Assembly (NCBI RefSeq): GCF_039540575.1
Contig: NZ_BAABFC010000029.1
Span: 1-64,000 of the forward strand
Direction of reading: 5' to 3'
Origin: Pseudaeromonas paramecii
Lineage (GTDB): Bacteria > Pseudomonadota > Gammaproteobacteria > Enterobacterales > Aeromonadaceae
Length of the DNA stretch: 64,000 nucleotides
The notes beneath the pieces are model-generated. The model saw only the letters and a list, made by a program, of their open reading frames with translations, made no database searches and was not told the DNA's origin. The position numbers and the translations under genes are program-made. This document shows, piece by piece, positions 51,116 to 60,617 of the stretch. The first letter of the stretch is position 1. Each line of letters opens with the position of its first letter.

Positions 51116-52516
51116 ATGAAACGCTTGTTTTCTCTGCTTACCCTGTTGGGGCTGTTCGGTATGAGCGGCTTGGCCTGGGCAGACGAGGCTGCGGCCCCCG
51201 TCATGAGCCTGGATAAAGGCGACAACGCCTGGCTGATCGTGGCATCCGCGCTGGTCATCCTGATGACGGTGCCCGGCCTGGCCCTGTTCTACGGCGGTCT
51301 GGTGCGGACCAAGAACATGCTCTCCGTACTGATGCAGGTCTTCATGGTGTTCTGTGTGGCCACCGTTCTGTGGGTAGTCTACGGCTACAGCCTGGCCTTC
51401 ACCGAGGGCAATGCCTTCTTCGGCAGCTTCGACAAGGCCTTCCTTGCAGGCATCACTACTGACTCTCTGGCGGCCACCTTCAGCAAGGGTGTCGGCATCT
51501 CCGAATACATCTATGTGGTGTTCCAAGGCGCCTTCGCCGCCATCACCTGCGCACTGATCCTGGGCGCCTTTGCCGAACGCATCCGCTTCTCCGCCGTGTT
51601 GCTGTTTATCGTCATCTGGTTCACCTTCTCCTACACCCCCATGGCACACATGGTGTGGTACTGGGCCGGTCCTGATGCCTATACCGACGCCGCTGCCGCC
51701 GATGCTGCCAACGCCACCGCAGGCTGGCTGTTCCAACACGGCGCCCTGGACTTCGCCGGTGGTACCGTTGTGCATATCAACGCCGCCGTAGCCGGTCTGG
51801 TGGGTGCTTACTTCGTCGGCAAGCGCGTGGGCTTTGGCCGTGAAATCATGGCCCCGCACAGCCTGACCATGTCCATGATCGGCGCCTGCCTGCTGTGGTT
51901 CGGCTGGTTCGGTTTCAACGCTGGCTCCTCTTTGGAAGCCAACGGTGTTGCCGCGCTGGCTCTGGTGAACACCTGGGCCGCCACCGCCATGGCCGCCATT
52001 GCCTGGATGATGGCCGAATGGGGCCTCAAGGGTAAGCCCTCCCTGCTGGGTGGCATCTCTGGTGCGGTAGCCGGCCTGGTGGCCATCACCCCGGCCTGTG
52101 GTTTCGTCGGTCTGGTGGGTGCCCTGGTGATTGGTGCCCTGGCCGGTGTCATCTGCCTATGGGGTGTCCATGGCCTCAAGCGCCTGCTGAACGTGGATGA
52201 CTCCCTGGACGTCTTCGGCGTACACGGTGTGGGCGGTATCCTGGGTGCCCTGCTGACCGGCGTGTTTGCCTCTCCCGATCTGGGCGGTTCTGGCCTGTGG
52301 GACTATGTCGCCAACAGCGCCGTAGCCGACTACTCCATCGCCGATCAAGTGAAGATCCAAGCCATCGGCGTGCTGACCACCATCGTCTGGTCCGGTGTGG
52401 TCTCCGTGGTGGGTTTCTTCCTGGTAGACAAGATCCTCGGCCTGCGCGTGCCGGTGGAAGCCGAGCGCGAAGGTCTGGATCTGACCTCTCACGGCGAACG
52501 TGCATACAACTACTAA
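51116..52516 (+). CDS. amtB: Ammonium transporter AmtB
   Basis: 466 residues. A signal peptide (about 1-22, ending AWA) and eleven transmembrane segments. Conserved Amt motifs are visible: VPGLALFYGGLVRTKN, the AFAAITCALILGAFAERIRFSA segment (split here by the pore helix), DFAGGTVVHINAAVAGL with the first pore His, and VFGVHGVGGILGALLTG with the second. It is a trimeric NH3/NH4+ channel of the inner membrane. The usual partner gene glnK is not adjacent. The ATG at 51116 fits the signal peptide and GGAG upstream. Confidence 0.96.
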   Translation: MKRLFSLLTLLGLFGMSGLAWADEAAAPVMSLDKGDNAWLIVASALVILMTVPGLALFYGGLVRTKNMLSVLMQVFMVFCVATVLWVVYGYSLAFTEGNAFFGSFDKAFLAGITTDSLAATFSKGVGISEYIYVVFQGAFAAITCALILGAFAERIRFSAVLLFIVIWFTFSYTPMAHMVWYWAGPDAYTDAAAADAANATAGWLFQHGALDFAGGTVVHINAAVAGLVGAYFVGKRVGFGREIMAPHSLTMSMIGACLLWFGWFGFNAGSSLEANGVAALALVNTWAATAMAAIAWMMAEWGLKGKPSLLGGISGAVAGLVAITPACGFVGLVGALVIGALAGVICLWGVHGLKRLLNVDDSLDVFGVHGVGGILGALLTGVFASPDLGGSGLWDYVANSAVADYSIADQVKIQAIGVLTTIVWSGVVSVVGFFLVDKILGLRVPVEAEREGLDLTSHGERAYNY

Positions 52517-52537
52517 TCGAAATCAGACCTCACACTT

Positions 52538-52563
52538 GGGCGCCTATTGGCGCCCCTTTTTTT
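52538..52563 (+). terminator. Terminator of amtB
   Basis: GGGCGCC, TATT, GGCGCCC followed by a run of eight T. Confidence 0.92.
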
Positions 52564-52603
52564 GCCTGTCTAGACTGGGAATACCCTGAGTATGAGGTCT
52601 CCC

Positions 52604-53329
52604 ATGCTGAAAGTTCTGCGGCAAACCCTCGCCCGTTGGCAACCCCAAGGCCTCTGTCTGCTCTGCCATCAGCCCACCGATAGTCGTCCCCTGCTCTGCC
52701 GACATTGCGAGCTGTCGCTGCCCAGTCTGCCCCATCCCTGCCCTACCTGTGGCCATCCACTACCCGAGCAGGCCGAGGGGGTCTGCGGCCGCTGCCTGCG
52801 TCATCCCCCCCTATGGGATCGTCTGGCGGTGCTGGGGGACTATGAGTTCCCCTACCCGGCCCTGATCCAACGGCTCAAATACCAGGGCGACTACCTGATG
52901 GCCAGCCTGCTGGGGGAGCTGATGGCGCGGCATCTGCCAGCCGAGCCCAGGCCAGAAGTCCTGTTGCCGGTGCCGCTGCACTGGTGGCGCCGCTGGCGGC
53001 GCGGCTTTAACCAGGCCGAGGCTCTGTGCCGCGCCATCCACCGCCACAGCGGCCTGCCGCTGGACAGGCAGCTGCTCAGGCGCGTGCGCACCACCCAACC
53101 CCAGGCCCGGCTGAACCAGGCCCAGCGCCGGCGCAATCTCAAGGGCGCCTTCGTGGTGGGGCCACATCAGTACCGCCATGTGGCCCTGGTGGATGATGTG
53201 GTCACCACGGGCACCACGGCAGCCACCCTGTGCCGCCTGTTGCGGCAGAGCGGCGTCGAGCGCATTGAGGTGTGGGCGGTGAGCCGGGCCCTGATCCACC
53301 CCAAACCAGACTATTCAGCCCGCCGGTGA
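52604..53329 (+). CDS. gntX: ComF/GntX-family phosphoribosyltransferase-like protein
   Basis: 241 residues. An N-terminal zinc ribbon with CxxC pairs (CLLC, CRHC, CPTC, CGRC) and a C-terminal type I phosphoribosyltransferase fold with the PRPP-binding loop VALVDDVVTTGTTA (about 194-207). E. coli GntX (YhgH) is required for use of extracellular DNA and periplasmic gluconate phenotypes; the enzymatic reaction is not established. The ATG at 52604 has GAGG six bases upstream; an ATG four codons earlier has none. nfuA follows, as in E. coli. Confidence 0.92.
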   Translation: MLKVLRQTLARWQPQGLCLLCHQPTDSRPLLCRHCELSLPSLPHPCPTCGHPLPEQAEGVCGRCLRHPPLWDRLAVLGDYEFPYPALIQRLKYQGDYLMASLLGELMARHLPAEPRPEVLLPVPLHWWRRWRRGFNQAEALCRAIHRHSGLPLDRQLLRRVRTTQPQARLNQAQRRRNLKGAFVVGPHQYRHVALVDDVVTTGTTAATLCRLLRQSGVERIEVWAVSRALIHPKPDYSARR

Positions 53330-53382
53330 CGGGGTATGATAAACCCGAGCGGTTTACTCAGGATTCAACAGCGAGGCACCAG

Positions 53383-53961
53383 ATGATCAGTATCTCCGAG
53401 AGCGCCCAGGCCCATTTCAACAAGCTGCTGGAGAAGCAGCCCGAAGGCACCAACATACGGGTGTTCGTGATGAATCCCGGCACCCCCAGCGCCGAATGTG
53501 GCGTCTCCTACTGCCCGGCAGACGCGGTGGAGCCGGAGGATATTCACCTGCCCTTCACCGGCTTCGATGCCCTGGTGGATCCGCTGAGCGCGCCCTATCT
53601 GGAAGATGCCCAGATCGACTTCGTGGTGGACAACCTGGGCTCCCAGCTGACCCTCAAGGCCCCTAACGCCAAGATGCGCAAGGTGGCCGACGATGCGTCG
53701 CTGATCGAACGGGTGGAATATGTCATCCAGTCCCAGGTCAACCCGTCTCTGGCGGGCCATGGCGGCAAGGTGACCCTGCTGGAGATCACCGAAGACAACT
53801 ATGCCATCCTGCAATTTGGCGGCGGCTGCAACGGCTGCTCCATGGTGGATGTCACCCTGAAGGAAGGCATAGAGAAGCAGCTGCTGGAGCTGTTCCCCGG
53901 CGAGCTGGCGGGGGTCAAAGACGCCACCGAACACCAGCGCGGCGACCACTCCTTCTACTGA
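53383..53961 (+). CDS. nfuA: Fe-S biogenesis protein NfuA
   Basis: 192 residues. An N-terminal degenerate A-type carrier domain (about 1-95; its cluster cysteines are not all kept) and a C-terminal Nfu domain with Cys149 and Cys152 (GGCNGCSM) that bind a [4Fe-4S] cluster at the dimer interface. It delivers clusters to proteins such as aconitase and lipoyl synthase under stress. It follows gntX by 53 bp. Confidence 0.96.
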   Translation: MISISESAQAHFNKLLEKQPEGTNIRVFVMNPGTPSAECGVSYCPADAVEPEDIHLPFTGFDALVDPLSAPYLEDAQIDFVVDNLGSQLTLKAPNAKMRKVADDASLIERVEYVIQSQVNPSLAGHGGKVTLLEITEDNYAILQFGGGCNGCSMVDVTLKEGIEKQLLELFPGELAGVKDATEHQRGDHSFY

Positions 53962-53971
53962 GCCGGACAAC

Positions 53972-54003
53972 AAAAAACGCCCCGCAACTGCGGGGCGTTT
54001 TTT
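53972..54003. terminator. Bidirectional terminator between nfuA and gpsA
   Basis: AAAAAACGCCCCGC, AACT, GCGGGGCGTTTTTT: a 14-bp stem with A/T arms. Confidence 0.93.
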
Positions 54004-54018
54004 ATGGCACAGACGAGA

Positions 54019-55023
54019 CTATTCGTCCTTCTTGTCCCGGCCCAGCAGCGCCAGCGCCGCCTCTTTAGGCGGTTTTCCCTGATAGAGGATCTGGTAGATC
54101 TGCTCACAGATGGGCATCTCCACCCCTTGCCGCGCCGCCAGCAGGTGGACCTCCCGGGTATTGCGATAGCCTTCGACTATCTGACCTATCTCGGCCATGG
54201 CCTGCTCCGTGCTCTTGCCGGCCCCCAGGGCCAAGCCAAAGCGCCGGTTGCGGGACTGGTTATCGGTGCAGGTGAGCACCAGATCCCCCAGCCCGGCCAT
54301 GCCCATGAAGGTCTTGGGATCGGCCCCCAGCGACACGCCAAGTCGTTGCATCTCCACCAGACCGCGGGTGATCAGCGCCGTACGGGCGTTGGCCCCAAAG
54401 CCCAGACCATCCGACAAGCCGGCACCGATGGCGATGACGTTCTTCACCGCGCCACCCAGCTGCAAGCCAACGAAGTCACTGTTGGTGTAGACACGGAACG
54501 ACTTGCCACAGTGCATCAGCTCGGAGAGCTCTTCGGCAAAGGCATCGTCGGTGGCCGCCACCGAGATGGCGGTGGGCAGACCGGCGGCCAGTTCCGCCGC
54601 AAAGGTCGGCCCTGACACCACCGCCAACGGCACCTCGGGCCCCAGAGCCTCCCGCGCCACCTCCTGCAATAGGCGACCGCTGTCCGGCTCCAGTCCCTTG
54701 GTGGCCCAGGCCACCCGGGCGCCAGCCAGGAGATGCGGGCGTGCCTGGGACAGCACCAGACCAAACACATGACTGGGTACCACCACCAGCAGGGTGCGGC
54801 AAGCCGCGGCGGCCACCGCCAGATCCGAGGTCAGCTCCAGGGTGTCCGGAAACGGCACGCCCGGCAAAAATTGCTCGTTGCAACGAGCCTGCTGCAAGGC
54901 CGCCATGTGCTCGGCCTCATGGCCCCACAGCAGGATGCGATAGCCTTTGCGGGCCAATGAAATGGCAAGGGCGGTGCCATACGACCCCGCCCCTAGTACG
55001 CTTAACTGGATGTCTTGCGACAT
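54019..55023 (-). CDS. gpsA: Glycerol-3-phosphate dehydrogenase [NAD(P)+]
   Basis: 334 residues. Reduces dihydroxyacetone phosphate to sn-glycerol-3-phosphate, the PlsB substrate. The nucleotide-binding GAGSYGTALA (about 10-19), VVSGPTFAAELA, the catalytic Lys in GGAVKNVIAIGAG and MAGLGDLVLTC are visible. The ATG at 55023 lies one base after the secB stop; a five-codon longer start overlaps secB. Order secB-gpsA is as in E. coli. Confidence 0.97.
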   Translation of the reverse strand: MSQDIQLSVLGAGSYGTALAISLARKGYRILLWGHEAEHMAALQQARCNEQFLPGVPFPDTLELTSDLAVAAAACRTLLVVVPSHVFGLVLSQARPHLLAGARVAWATKGLEPDSGRLLQEVAREALGPEVPLAVVSGPTFAAELAAGLPTAISVAATDDAFAEELSELMHCGKSFRVYTNSDFVGLQLGGAVKNVIAIGAGLSDGLGFGANARTALITRGLVEMQRLGVSLGADPKTFMGMAGLGDLVLTCTDNQSRNRRFGLALGAGKSTEQAMAEIGQIVEGYRNTREVHLLAARQGVEMPICEQIYQILYQGKPPKEAALALLGRDKKDE

Positions 55024-55024
55024 A

Positions 55025-55489
55025 TCAGGCTTCCGCACCTTGTTCTGCTTCCAGCTTGGACATGTGCGCGGCGAACAGGGCGTCGAAGTTCACCGGTGCC
55101 AGGTTCAGTTGCGGGAAGGAGCCCTTGCTCACCAGTCCGGCCACGGTTTCACGGGCATAGGGGAACAGGATGTTCGGGCAGTAGGAGCCCAGGCAATGGG
55201 CCAGGTGCTGCGGATCCAGGTTGGCCGCGGTGAAGATACCGGCTTGCTTCACTTCACACAGGAAGGCGGTTTCCTCACCCAGCTTGCAGGTCACGGTCAG
55301 GGTCAGCACCACCTCATAGATGTCTTCGGCCAGCACGCTGGTCTTGGTATCCATGTCCAGCTTGATCTCCGGCTGCCACTCTTTTTGGAAGATCTTGGGG
55401 GTGGACGGCGCTTCGAAGGAGACGTCCTTGATGTAGACGCGCTGGATTTGGAACTCGGGTTGCTTGGCGTTGTTGGCTGCTTCAGTCAT
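55025..55489 (-). CDS. secB: Protein-export chaperone SecB
   Basis: 154-residue homotetrameric chaperone that keeps preproteins unfolded and passes them to SecA. The FQIQRVYIKDVSFEAPSTP and CPNILFPYARETVA stretches are diagnostic. It precedes gpsA by one base. The grxC gene found between yibN and secB in E. coli is absent. Confidence 0.98.
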   Translation of the reverse strand: MTEAANNAKQPEFQIQRVYIKDVSFEAPSTPKIFQKEWQPEIKLDMDTKTSVLAEDIYEVVLTLTVTCKLGEETAFLCEVKQAGIFTAANLDPQHLAHCLGSYCPNILFPYARETVAGLVSKGSFPQLNLAPVNFDALFAAHMSKLEAEQGAEA

Positions 55490-55542
55490 TGCTTAAATTC
55501 CTTGTGAAAAAGAGATCCTGAGGATCCGAGATGCGCGCCAGA

Positions 55543-55974
55543 TTAGCGCTTTTTAGTCAGTGGCATGTTCTCTGAGCGCCAATCCGCCAGACCACCGCGC
55601 AACAAAAATACCTGCTTGAATCCTGCCTTGCTCAGCTTGGCCGCTGCCGGGCCCGCCCGCATGCCGGATTCACACACGACTATGATGGGGTTCTCTTTGA
55701 ACTTTTCAATGAGGGTCAGATTATTTCCGTCGATCTGGCTCACAGGAACGTGATGGGAGCCGGCAATGTGCCCCTTGGCATACTCATCCTGGTTCCGCAC
55801 GTCCACCACCACCGCCTGCTGACGATTGATGAGCAGGGTAGCGCCCTGGCTGTTCACCGCCTTGACGGGGGAGAACTTGGCCTTGATGGTGGTGTAGAAG
55901 AGGGCGACCAGCAGACCCAGCCAAGCGGCCGCCAGCAGGGGATTTCTAACAATAAAATCAATGTATTCTTGCAT
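55543..55974 (-). CDS. yibN: Membrane-anchored rhodanese YibN
   Basis: 143 residues. One N-terminal transmembrane helix (about 12-29) and a cytoplasmic single rhodanese domain (about 45-140) with the active-site loop Cys-Glu-Ser-Gly-Met-Arg in VCESGMRAG and the VDVRNQDEYAKGHI start. It is a candidate sulfur carrier; E. coli YibN also binds YidC. Upstream of secB as in E. coli. Confidence 0.94.
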   Translation of the reverse strand: MQEYIDFIVRNPLLAAAWLGLLVALFYTTIKAKFSPVKAVNSQGATLLINRQQAVVVDVRNQDEYAKGHIAGSHHVPVSQIDGNNLTLIEKFKENPIIVVCESGMRAGPAAAKLSKAGFKQVFLLRGGLADWRSENMPLTKKR

Positions 55975-56178
55975 GATGACTCAGATCCGGTAGGAAACTT
56001 CCGCCGCAGTATACCGCCCCGCCGGCAGAATGGCAGCTCCACACCCGCCACAGCGAGAGCCACTTCACGGCCCGGCATGGGATTCCCAGCCGGGATCAGG
56101 TGACTAATTCGGCAGATGTTGTAATATTACGCATTAGTCGCATTCCTTATTTAACCAAAGTCAAGAGGACGTAGTCGT

Positions 56179-57720
56179 ATGTCTACCGCCGCCAAGAAGC
56201 CGTTGGTCCTGATCATCATGGATGGTTGGGGTTACAGCGATAAGAAAGAATTCAATGCCGTTGCTGCCGCCAACACCCCGGTCCTCGATGGTCTGGCCAA
56301 GAACTACGCCAGCACCCTGATCTCCGGCTCCGGCATGGACGTGGGCCTGCCCGATGGCCAAATGGGTAACTCCGAAGTGGGTCACGTCAACATCGGCGCC
56401 GGTCGCGTGGTCTACCAAGAATTGACCCGCGTCACCAAGGAAATCCGTGACGGCGACTTCTTCAAGAACGCCGCCCTGTGCAAGGCTGTCGATGGCGCCG
56501 TGAGCAACGGCAAGGCCGTCCACATCATGGGCCTGCTGTCCGAAGGTGGCGTACACAGCCACGAAGACCACATCGCCGCCATGGTGGAACTGGCCGCCCA
56601 ACGCGGTGCCGAGAAAATCTACCTGCACGCCTTCCTGGATGGCCGTGACGTGGCCCCGCGCTGCGCCCAGGCGTCCATCGAGCGCTTCGACGCCCTGTTC
56701 GCCAAGCTGGGCAAGGGCCGCCTCGCTTCCCTGGTCGGTCGCTACTTCGCCATGGACCGTGACAACCGCTGGGATCGCGTCCAGGAAGCCTACGAGCTGA
56801 TCACCGAAGGCAAGAGCGCCTTCGCCAACTACGCCACCGGCAGCGAGGCCCTGGCCGCCGCTTACGAGCGTGGTGAGAACGACGAATTCGTCAAGGCCAG
56901 CGTGGTGGGTGCCGAAGCCGCCACCCTGAATGACGGCGACGCCCTGATTTTCATGAACTTCCGTGCCGACCGTGCCCGTGAAATCACCCGCTCCTTCGTG
57001 GATGCCGACTTCACCGGCTTCACCCGTGCCAAGCAACCCAAGCTGTCCGACTACGTGATGCTCACCGAGTACGCGGCCGACATCAAGGCCAGCTGCGCCT
57101 ACCCGCCCACTGCCCTGGTCAACACCCTGGGCGAATGGCTGGCCAAGCACGACAAGACCCAGCTGCGCATCTCCGAGACCGAGAAGTACGCTCACGTCAC
57201 CTTCTTCTTCAACGGTGGCGAAGAAACCTGCTTCCCCGGCGAAGATCGCGAACTGATCTCCAGCCCCAAGGTGGCCACCTATGACCTGCAACCGGAAATG
57301 AGCTCCGGCGAGCTGACCGACAAGCTGGTAGGCGCCATCAAGGGCGGCAAGTACGACGTCATCATCTGTAACTACCCCAACGGCGACATGGTGGGTCACA
57401 CCGGCATGTTTGACGCCGCCGTCAAGGCGTGCGAAGCCGTCGACACCTGCGTCGGCCGCGTCATCGAAGCGCTGAAGGAAGTGGGTGGCGAGTGTCTGAT
57501 CACCGCCGACCACGGTAACGCCGAGAAGATGATGAACGAGGAAACCGGCCAGGCTCACACCGCCCACACCAACCTGCCGGTGCCCCTGATCTACTTCGGC
57601 CGTCCGGCCACCGCGGTAGAAGGCGGCAAGCTGTCCGACCTGGCCCCCACCATGTTGACCCTGATGGGCATGGAAGTGCCGGCGGAAATGACTGGCAAGC
57701 CTCTGATGGTTCTGAAATAA
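56179..57720 (+). CDS. gpmI: 2,3-bisphosphoglycerate-independent phosphoglycerate mutase
   Basis: 513-residue Mn-dependent glycolytic enzyme interconverting 3- and 2-phosphoglycerate. The metal ligand Asp15 (IMDGWG), the phosphoserine nucleophile Ser65 in GQMGNSEVGH, HGLLSEGGVHSH-type segment (here MGLLSEGGVHSHEDH), and the TADHGNAE metal motif are visible. Its codon use is richer in CGT and AAC than its neighbours, suggesting high expression. envC follows after 9 bp. Divergent from yibN. Confidence 0.98.
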   Translation: MSTAAKKPLVLIIMDGWGYSDKKEFNAVAAANTPVLDGLAKNYASTLISGSGMDVGLPDGQMGNSEVGHVNIGAGRVVYQELTRVTKEIRDGDFFKNAALCKAVDGAVSNGKAVHIMGLLSEGGVHSHEDHIAAMVELAAQRGAEKIYLHAFLDGRDVAPRCAQASIERFDALFAKLGKGRLASLVGRYFAMDRDNRWDRVQEAYELITEGKSAFANYATGSEALAAAYERGENDEFVKASVVGAEAATLNDGDALIFMNFRADRAREITRSFVDADFTGFTRAKQPKLSDYVMLTEYAADIKASCAYPPTALVNTLGEWLAKHDKTQLRISETEKYAHVTFFFNGGEETCFPGEDRELISSPKVATYDLQPEMSSGELTDKLVGAIKGGKYDVIICNYPNGDMVGHTGMFDAAVKACEAVDTCVGRVIEALKEVGGECLITADHGNAEKMMNEETGQAHTAHTNLPVPLIYFGRPATAVEGGKLSDLAPTMLTLMGMEVPAEMTGKPLMVLK

Positions 57721-57729
57721 TTTTGCCCC

Positions 57730-58974
57730 ATGCGGGCAATCAATCCATCAGTACAACACGGGATCCGCGTCGGCCTCTTGGCCGGCGCGGTCTTGTTATG
57801 GCCGGCAGCCAACGCCGAGCCAGCCAAAGAGCTCAAAGAAGTCCAGCAACAGATCGCCCAGAAGCAGCAGGATATCCGGCAGCAACAGCAGGACATCAAG
57901 AGCCTGCACCATCAGCTCAAGGCTGATGAGCTGGCCATCTCCCAGCTGGCTCGTCGCCTCAACGGTACCCAGCAGAAGCTGCAGCAGACCCGCGACGAAC
58001 TCAACGAACTCAACCGCCAGAGCCAAACCCTGACCCGAGAGCTGCAACAGCAGGAAGCCCTGCTGGCCAGCCAACTGGAGCAGGCCTACCGCTTTGGCCA
58101 CCATGACACCCTCAAGCTGCTGCTCAATCAGCAAGACCCCACCAGCATGGAGCGGGCGCTGGACTATTACGGCTACCTCAACCAGGCCCGTCTGGCGGTG
58201 ATCGCCAAGACCCAGCAGACCCAGCAGGCCCTGGAGCGCAACCGCCAGCAGACCCGGCACGCCAGCGAACGACTGACGGCACTGCTAAAGGGGCAGGAGC
58301 AAGACCACAGCGCCCTGGCGGACAAATTCAGCCAACGGGAAACCACCCTAGGTGCCTTGAAGCAATCCCTGCAGGAAGATCAGCAGCAGCTGGGCCGGCT
58401 ACAGCAGGCCGAAAAGAAGATGCAGCAGCAGATCGAAGCCGCCCGCCGTAAGCTGGAGGCCGAACGCAAACGGCAGCGGGAAGAAGCCCTGGCCCGTGCC
58501 CGCGCCAAGGCCAAGGCCAAGGGGGAATCGGAAGCCGCCGCTCAGGCCAAGGAAGAAGCCCGCCTGGCCAGCAATGCGCACAAGGGGCTGGGCAAGCAGC
58601 GTGGCCAACTGCCCTGGCCGGTACAGGGTCGGCTGCTGCGCCAGTTCGGCAGCCCCCGCACCGGCCAAGTCACCTGGAAGGGGATCCTGATCGGCGCCGC
58701 CGAAGGCACCCCGGTGAAAGCCATCGCCGCCGGGGATGTGGTCTACGCCGACTGGCTGGAAGGCTTTGGCAACGTGCTGGTCATCGACCACGGCCATGGC
58801 TACCTCAGCCTGTATGGCAGCAATCAGGCCCTGTTGAAGATGGCCGGTGACAGCATCCAGGCCGGTGAGACCATCGCTCTGGTGGGCCGCAGTGGCGGCC
58901 AGGACAGTGCCGGTCTCTACTTCGAAATCCGCCAACAAGGCCAGCCCGTCAACCCCAGCCGCTGGCTTAAATAG
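57730..58974 (+). CDS. envC: Divisome amidase activator EnvC
   Basis: 414 residues. Signal peptide (about 1-29, ending ANA), a long Gln-rich coiled coil (about 30-280) and a C-terminal LytM domain (about 295-414). The LytM zinc ligands are missing: the canonical HxGxD is replaced by WKGILIG and the HxH by LYFEI, so it is a non-catalytic activator of AmiA/AmiB at the septum, recruited by FtsEX. It is co-directional with gpmI, as in E. coli, and overlaps the 3' end of the YkgJ-type gene by 8 nt. Confidence 0.95.
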   Translation: MRAINPSVQHGIRVGLLAGAVLLWPAANAEPAKELKEVQQQIAQKQQDIRQQQQDIKSLHHQLKADELAISQLARRLNGTQQKLQQTRDELNELNRQSQTLTRELQQQEALLASQLEQAYRFGHHDTLKLLLNQQDPTSMERALDYYGYLNQARLAVIAKTQQTQQALERNRQQTRHASERLTALLKGQEQDHSALADKFSQRETTLGALKQSLQEDQQQLGRLQQAEKKMQQQIEAARRKLEAERKRQREEALARARAKAKAKGESEAAAQAKEEARLASNAHKGLGKQRGQLPWPVQGRLLRQFGSPRTGQVTWKGILIGAAEGTPVKAIAAGDVVYADWLEGFGNVLVIDHGHGYLSLYGSNQALLKMAGDSIQAGETIALVGRSGGQDSAGLYFEIRQQGQPVNPSRWLK

Positions 58975-59218
58975 TCAGGCGCTCCAGCTCGCCGATGAGC
59001 CAAAGCGCCTGCTCTCGACTTTCACCGCACACATCCGCCTGGGCAGGAAAACCGTCGCACACCGCCGGGCGCGTCGGCTGGCCAAACAACCGGCAACCCA
59101 GCCGCTCATCCAACTGGATGCAGGCCACCCCCGCCGGCTTGCCGTCAGGCATACCCGGAATGGGCGAACTGATGCTGGGGGCAATACAACAGGCGGCACA
59201 ACCAGAACGACACTCCAT
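58967..59218 (-). CDS. YkgJ-family cysteine-cluster protein
   Basis: 83 residues. The N-terminal MECRSGCAACCIAPSIS pattern and later cysteines (CIQL, GCRLF, RPAVCDGF, DVCG) match the YkgJ/UPF0153 family, thought to bind zinc or an Fe-S cluster. The function is unknown. The ATG at 59218 has GAGGAG upstream; an earlier in-frame ATG adds ten unconserved residues. Convergent with envC. Confidence 0.88.
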   Translation of the reverse strand: MECRSGCAACCIAPSISSPIPGMPDGKPAGVACIQLDERLGCRLFGQPTRPAVCDGFPAQADVCGESREQALWLIGELERLTI

Positions 59219-59326
59219 ACCTACTCCTCGCTGATGAGCCAACAGCATAGCATGGCGCAGACACAGGCTCGGCCTGATCCGCTTCCGGTGCTACACTGGC
59301 GCCCACACGCGACCATGGAGAGCAGT

Positions 59327-59710
59327 ATGCGCCTGACCATTCATCACGATTCCCAGATACTCCCCCAGTGGCAGGACAGCCTGAGCAAATTGCTGGCGGC
59401 CGACGGCCTGACCGCGGAGCACTTGCCCAGCGGCCACCGCCACCTGGCCATCTTCAATGATCGCGTGGTGGGGCTGGCAGTCAGCCAGGGGGAGCAGCTG
59501 GTCTACCTGGCGGTGCGGGACCTGACCCGGCGCCGGGGCGTGGGTCACTACCTGCTGGCCGAGACACTGACCTGGCAACAGCAGCATGGCATCCCCTGCG
59601 CCAGGTTGAGCCTGGCCGGGTTAGCCGATGAGCCCCAGGCCAGCCTGAACGCCTTTCTCGCCGCAGAAGGCTTCTTGCAAGAGGCGGCAGGCTGGTACAA
59701 GCCGCTGTAA
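59327..59710 (+). CDS. panM: PanD maturation factor PanM (PanZ), GNAT fold
   Basis: 127 residues, the same as E. coli PanZ. A degenerate GNAT domain with the acetyl-CoA pyrophosphate loop RRRGVGHYLL (about 68-77) and the MRLTI start typical of PanM. It promotes self-cleavage of the aspartate decarboxylase PanD zymogen and inhibits PanD in response to CoA. GGAG lies six bases before the ATG at 59327. panD is not in this window. Confidence 0.85.
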   Translation: MRLTIHHDSQILPQWQDSLSKLLAADGLTAEHLPSGHRHLAIFNDRVVGLAVSQGEQLVYLAVRDLTRRRGVGHYLLAETLTWQQQHGIPCARLSLAGLADEPQASLNAFLAAEGFLQEAAGWYKPL

Positions 59711-59726
59711 CCGAGCCCGGCAAATG

Positions 59727-59754
59727 AAAACGGCCACCCTGGGGTGGCCGTTTT
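59727..59754. terminator. Bidirectional terminator between panM and potI
   Basis: CGGCCACCC, TG, GGGTGGCCG with AAAA before and TTTT after. Confidence 0.9.
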
Positions 59755-59768
59755 GTCGAGGACGGTGC

Positions 59769-60617
59769 TTAAGCCGGTTTGGTACTCATGGCCAGCTCCG
59801 CCTTGCGCCGTTTCTCTGCCTTGGTCATGGTCCACCAGGCGATGAAGGTGGCGGTGGAGACCACCAGTATGATGATGGTTGCCAGGGCGTTGATCTTGGG
59901 GCTTAACCCCAACCGCACGCTGGAGAACACCACCATGGGCAGGGTGGAGGCATTGGGGCCCGAGACGAAGCTGGTGATCACCAAGTCGTCCAGCGACAGG
60001 GTGAAGCCCAGCAACCAGCCCGCACCTATGGCCGGCGCAATCAGCGGCAGCGTGATGAGGAAGAACACCTTCAAGGGGGTGGCCCCCAGATCCTGGGCCG
60101 CCTCCTCGATGGAGATGTCCAGCTCCTGCAAGCGCGAACGTATGATGACGGTGACATAGGCCGCCGTCAGGGTCACGTGAGCCAGCCAGATGGTCAAGGC
60201 GCCCCGCTGGGCCGGCCAGCCGAAGCTGTTGGCCATGGAGACAAACAGCAGCAGCAACGACAGACCTATGATCACATCCGGCAGCACCATGGGCGCCGTG
60301 ATGAGGAAGGCGAAGCCCGTCTCACCGCGGAAGCGACCGATGCGGGTCAACACGAAGGCCGCCAGGGTGCCCACCACCACCGCCATGGTGGCGCTGAACA
60401 CCCCTATGGTCAGACTCAGCACCACACCGTCCATCATCTGCTTGTCACGGAACAGCTCGAAGTACCACTTGATGGAGAAGCCGGACCAGACCGTCACCAG
60501 CTTGGACTCGTTGAACGAGTAGATGATGAGGATCAGGATGGGGGCGTAGAGGAATGTCAGGCCCAGGGCCAGGATCAACAGGCGCCACTTGGATTTGCTT
60601 TCTGGAATAGGAGTCAT
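59769..60617 (-). CDS. potI: Putrescine ABC transporter permease PotI
   Basis: 282-residue inner-membrane permease with six transmembrane segments and the BPD_transp EAA loop (EEAAQDLGATPLKVF). With PotH it forms the channel of the PotFGHI putrescine importer. Its start overlaps the potH stop by 4 nt (ATGA), with GGAGG upstream. Confidence 0.96.
   Translation of the reverse strand: MTPIPESKSKWRLLILALGLTFLYAPILILIIYSFNESKLVTVWSGFSIKWYFELFRDKQMMDGVVLSLTIGVFSATMAVVVGTLAAFVLTRIGRFRGETGFAFLITAPMVLPDVIIGLSLLLLFVSMANSFGWPAQRGALTIWLAHVTLTAAYVTVIIRSRLQELDISIEEAAQDLGATPLKVFFLITLPLIAPAIGAGWLLGFTLSLDDLVITSFVSGPNASTLPMVVFSSVRLGLSPKINALATIIILVVSTATFIAWWTMTKAEKRRKAELAMSTKPA

Noticed and set aside
57730..58974. 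envC as an active M23 endopeptidase
   Set aside because: The zinc-binding His/Asp positions of the LytM domain are replaced, matching the non-catalytic EnvC type.
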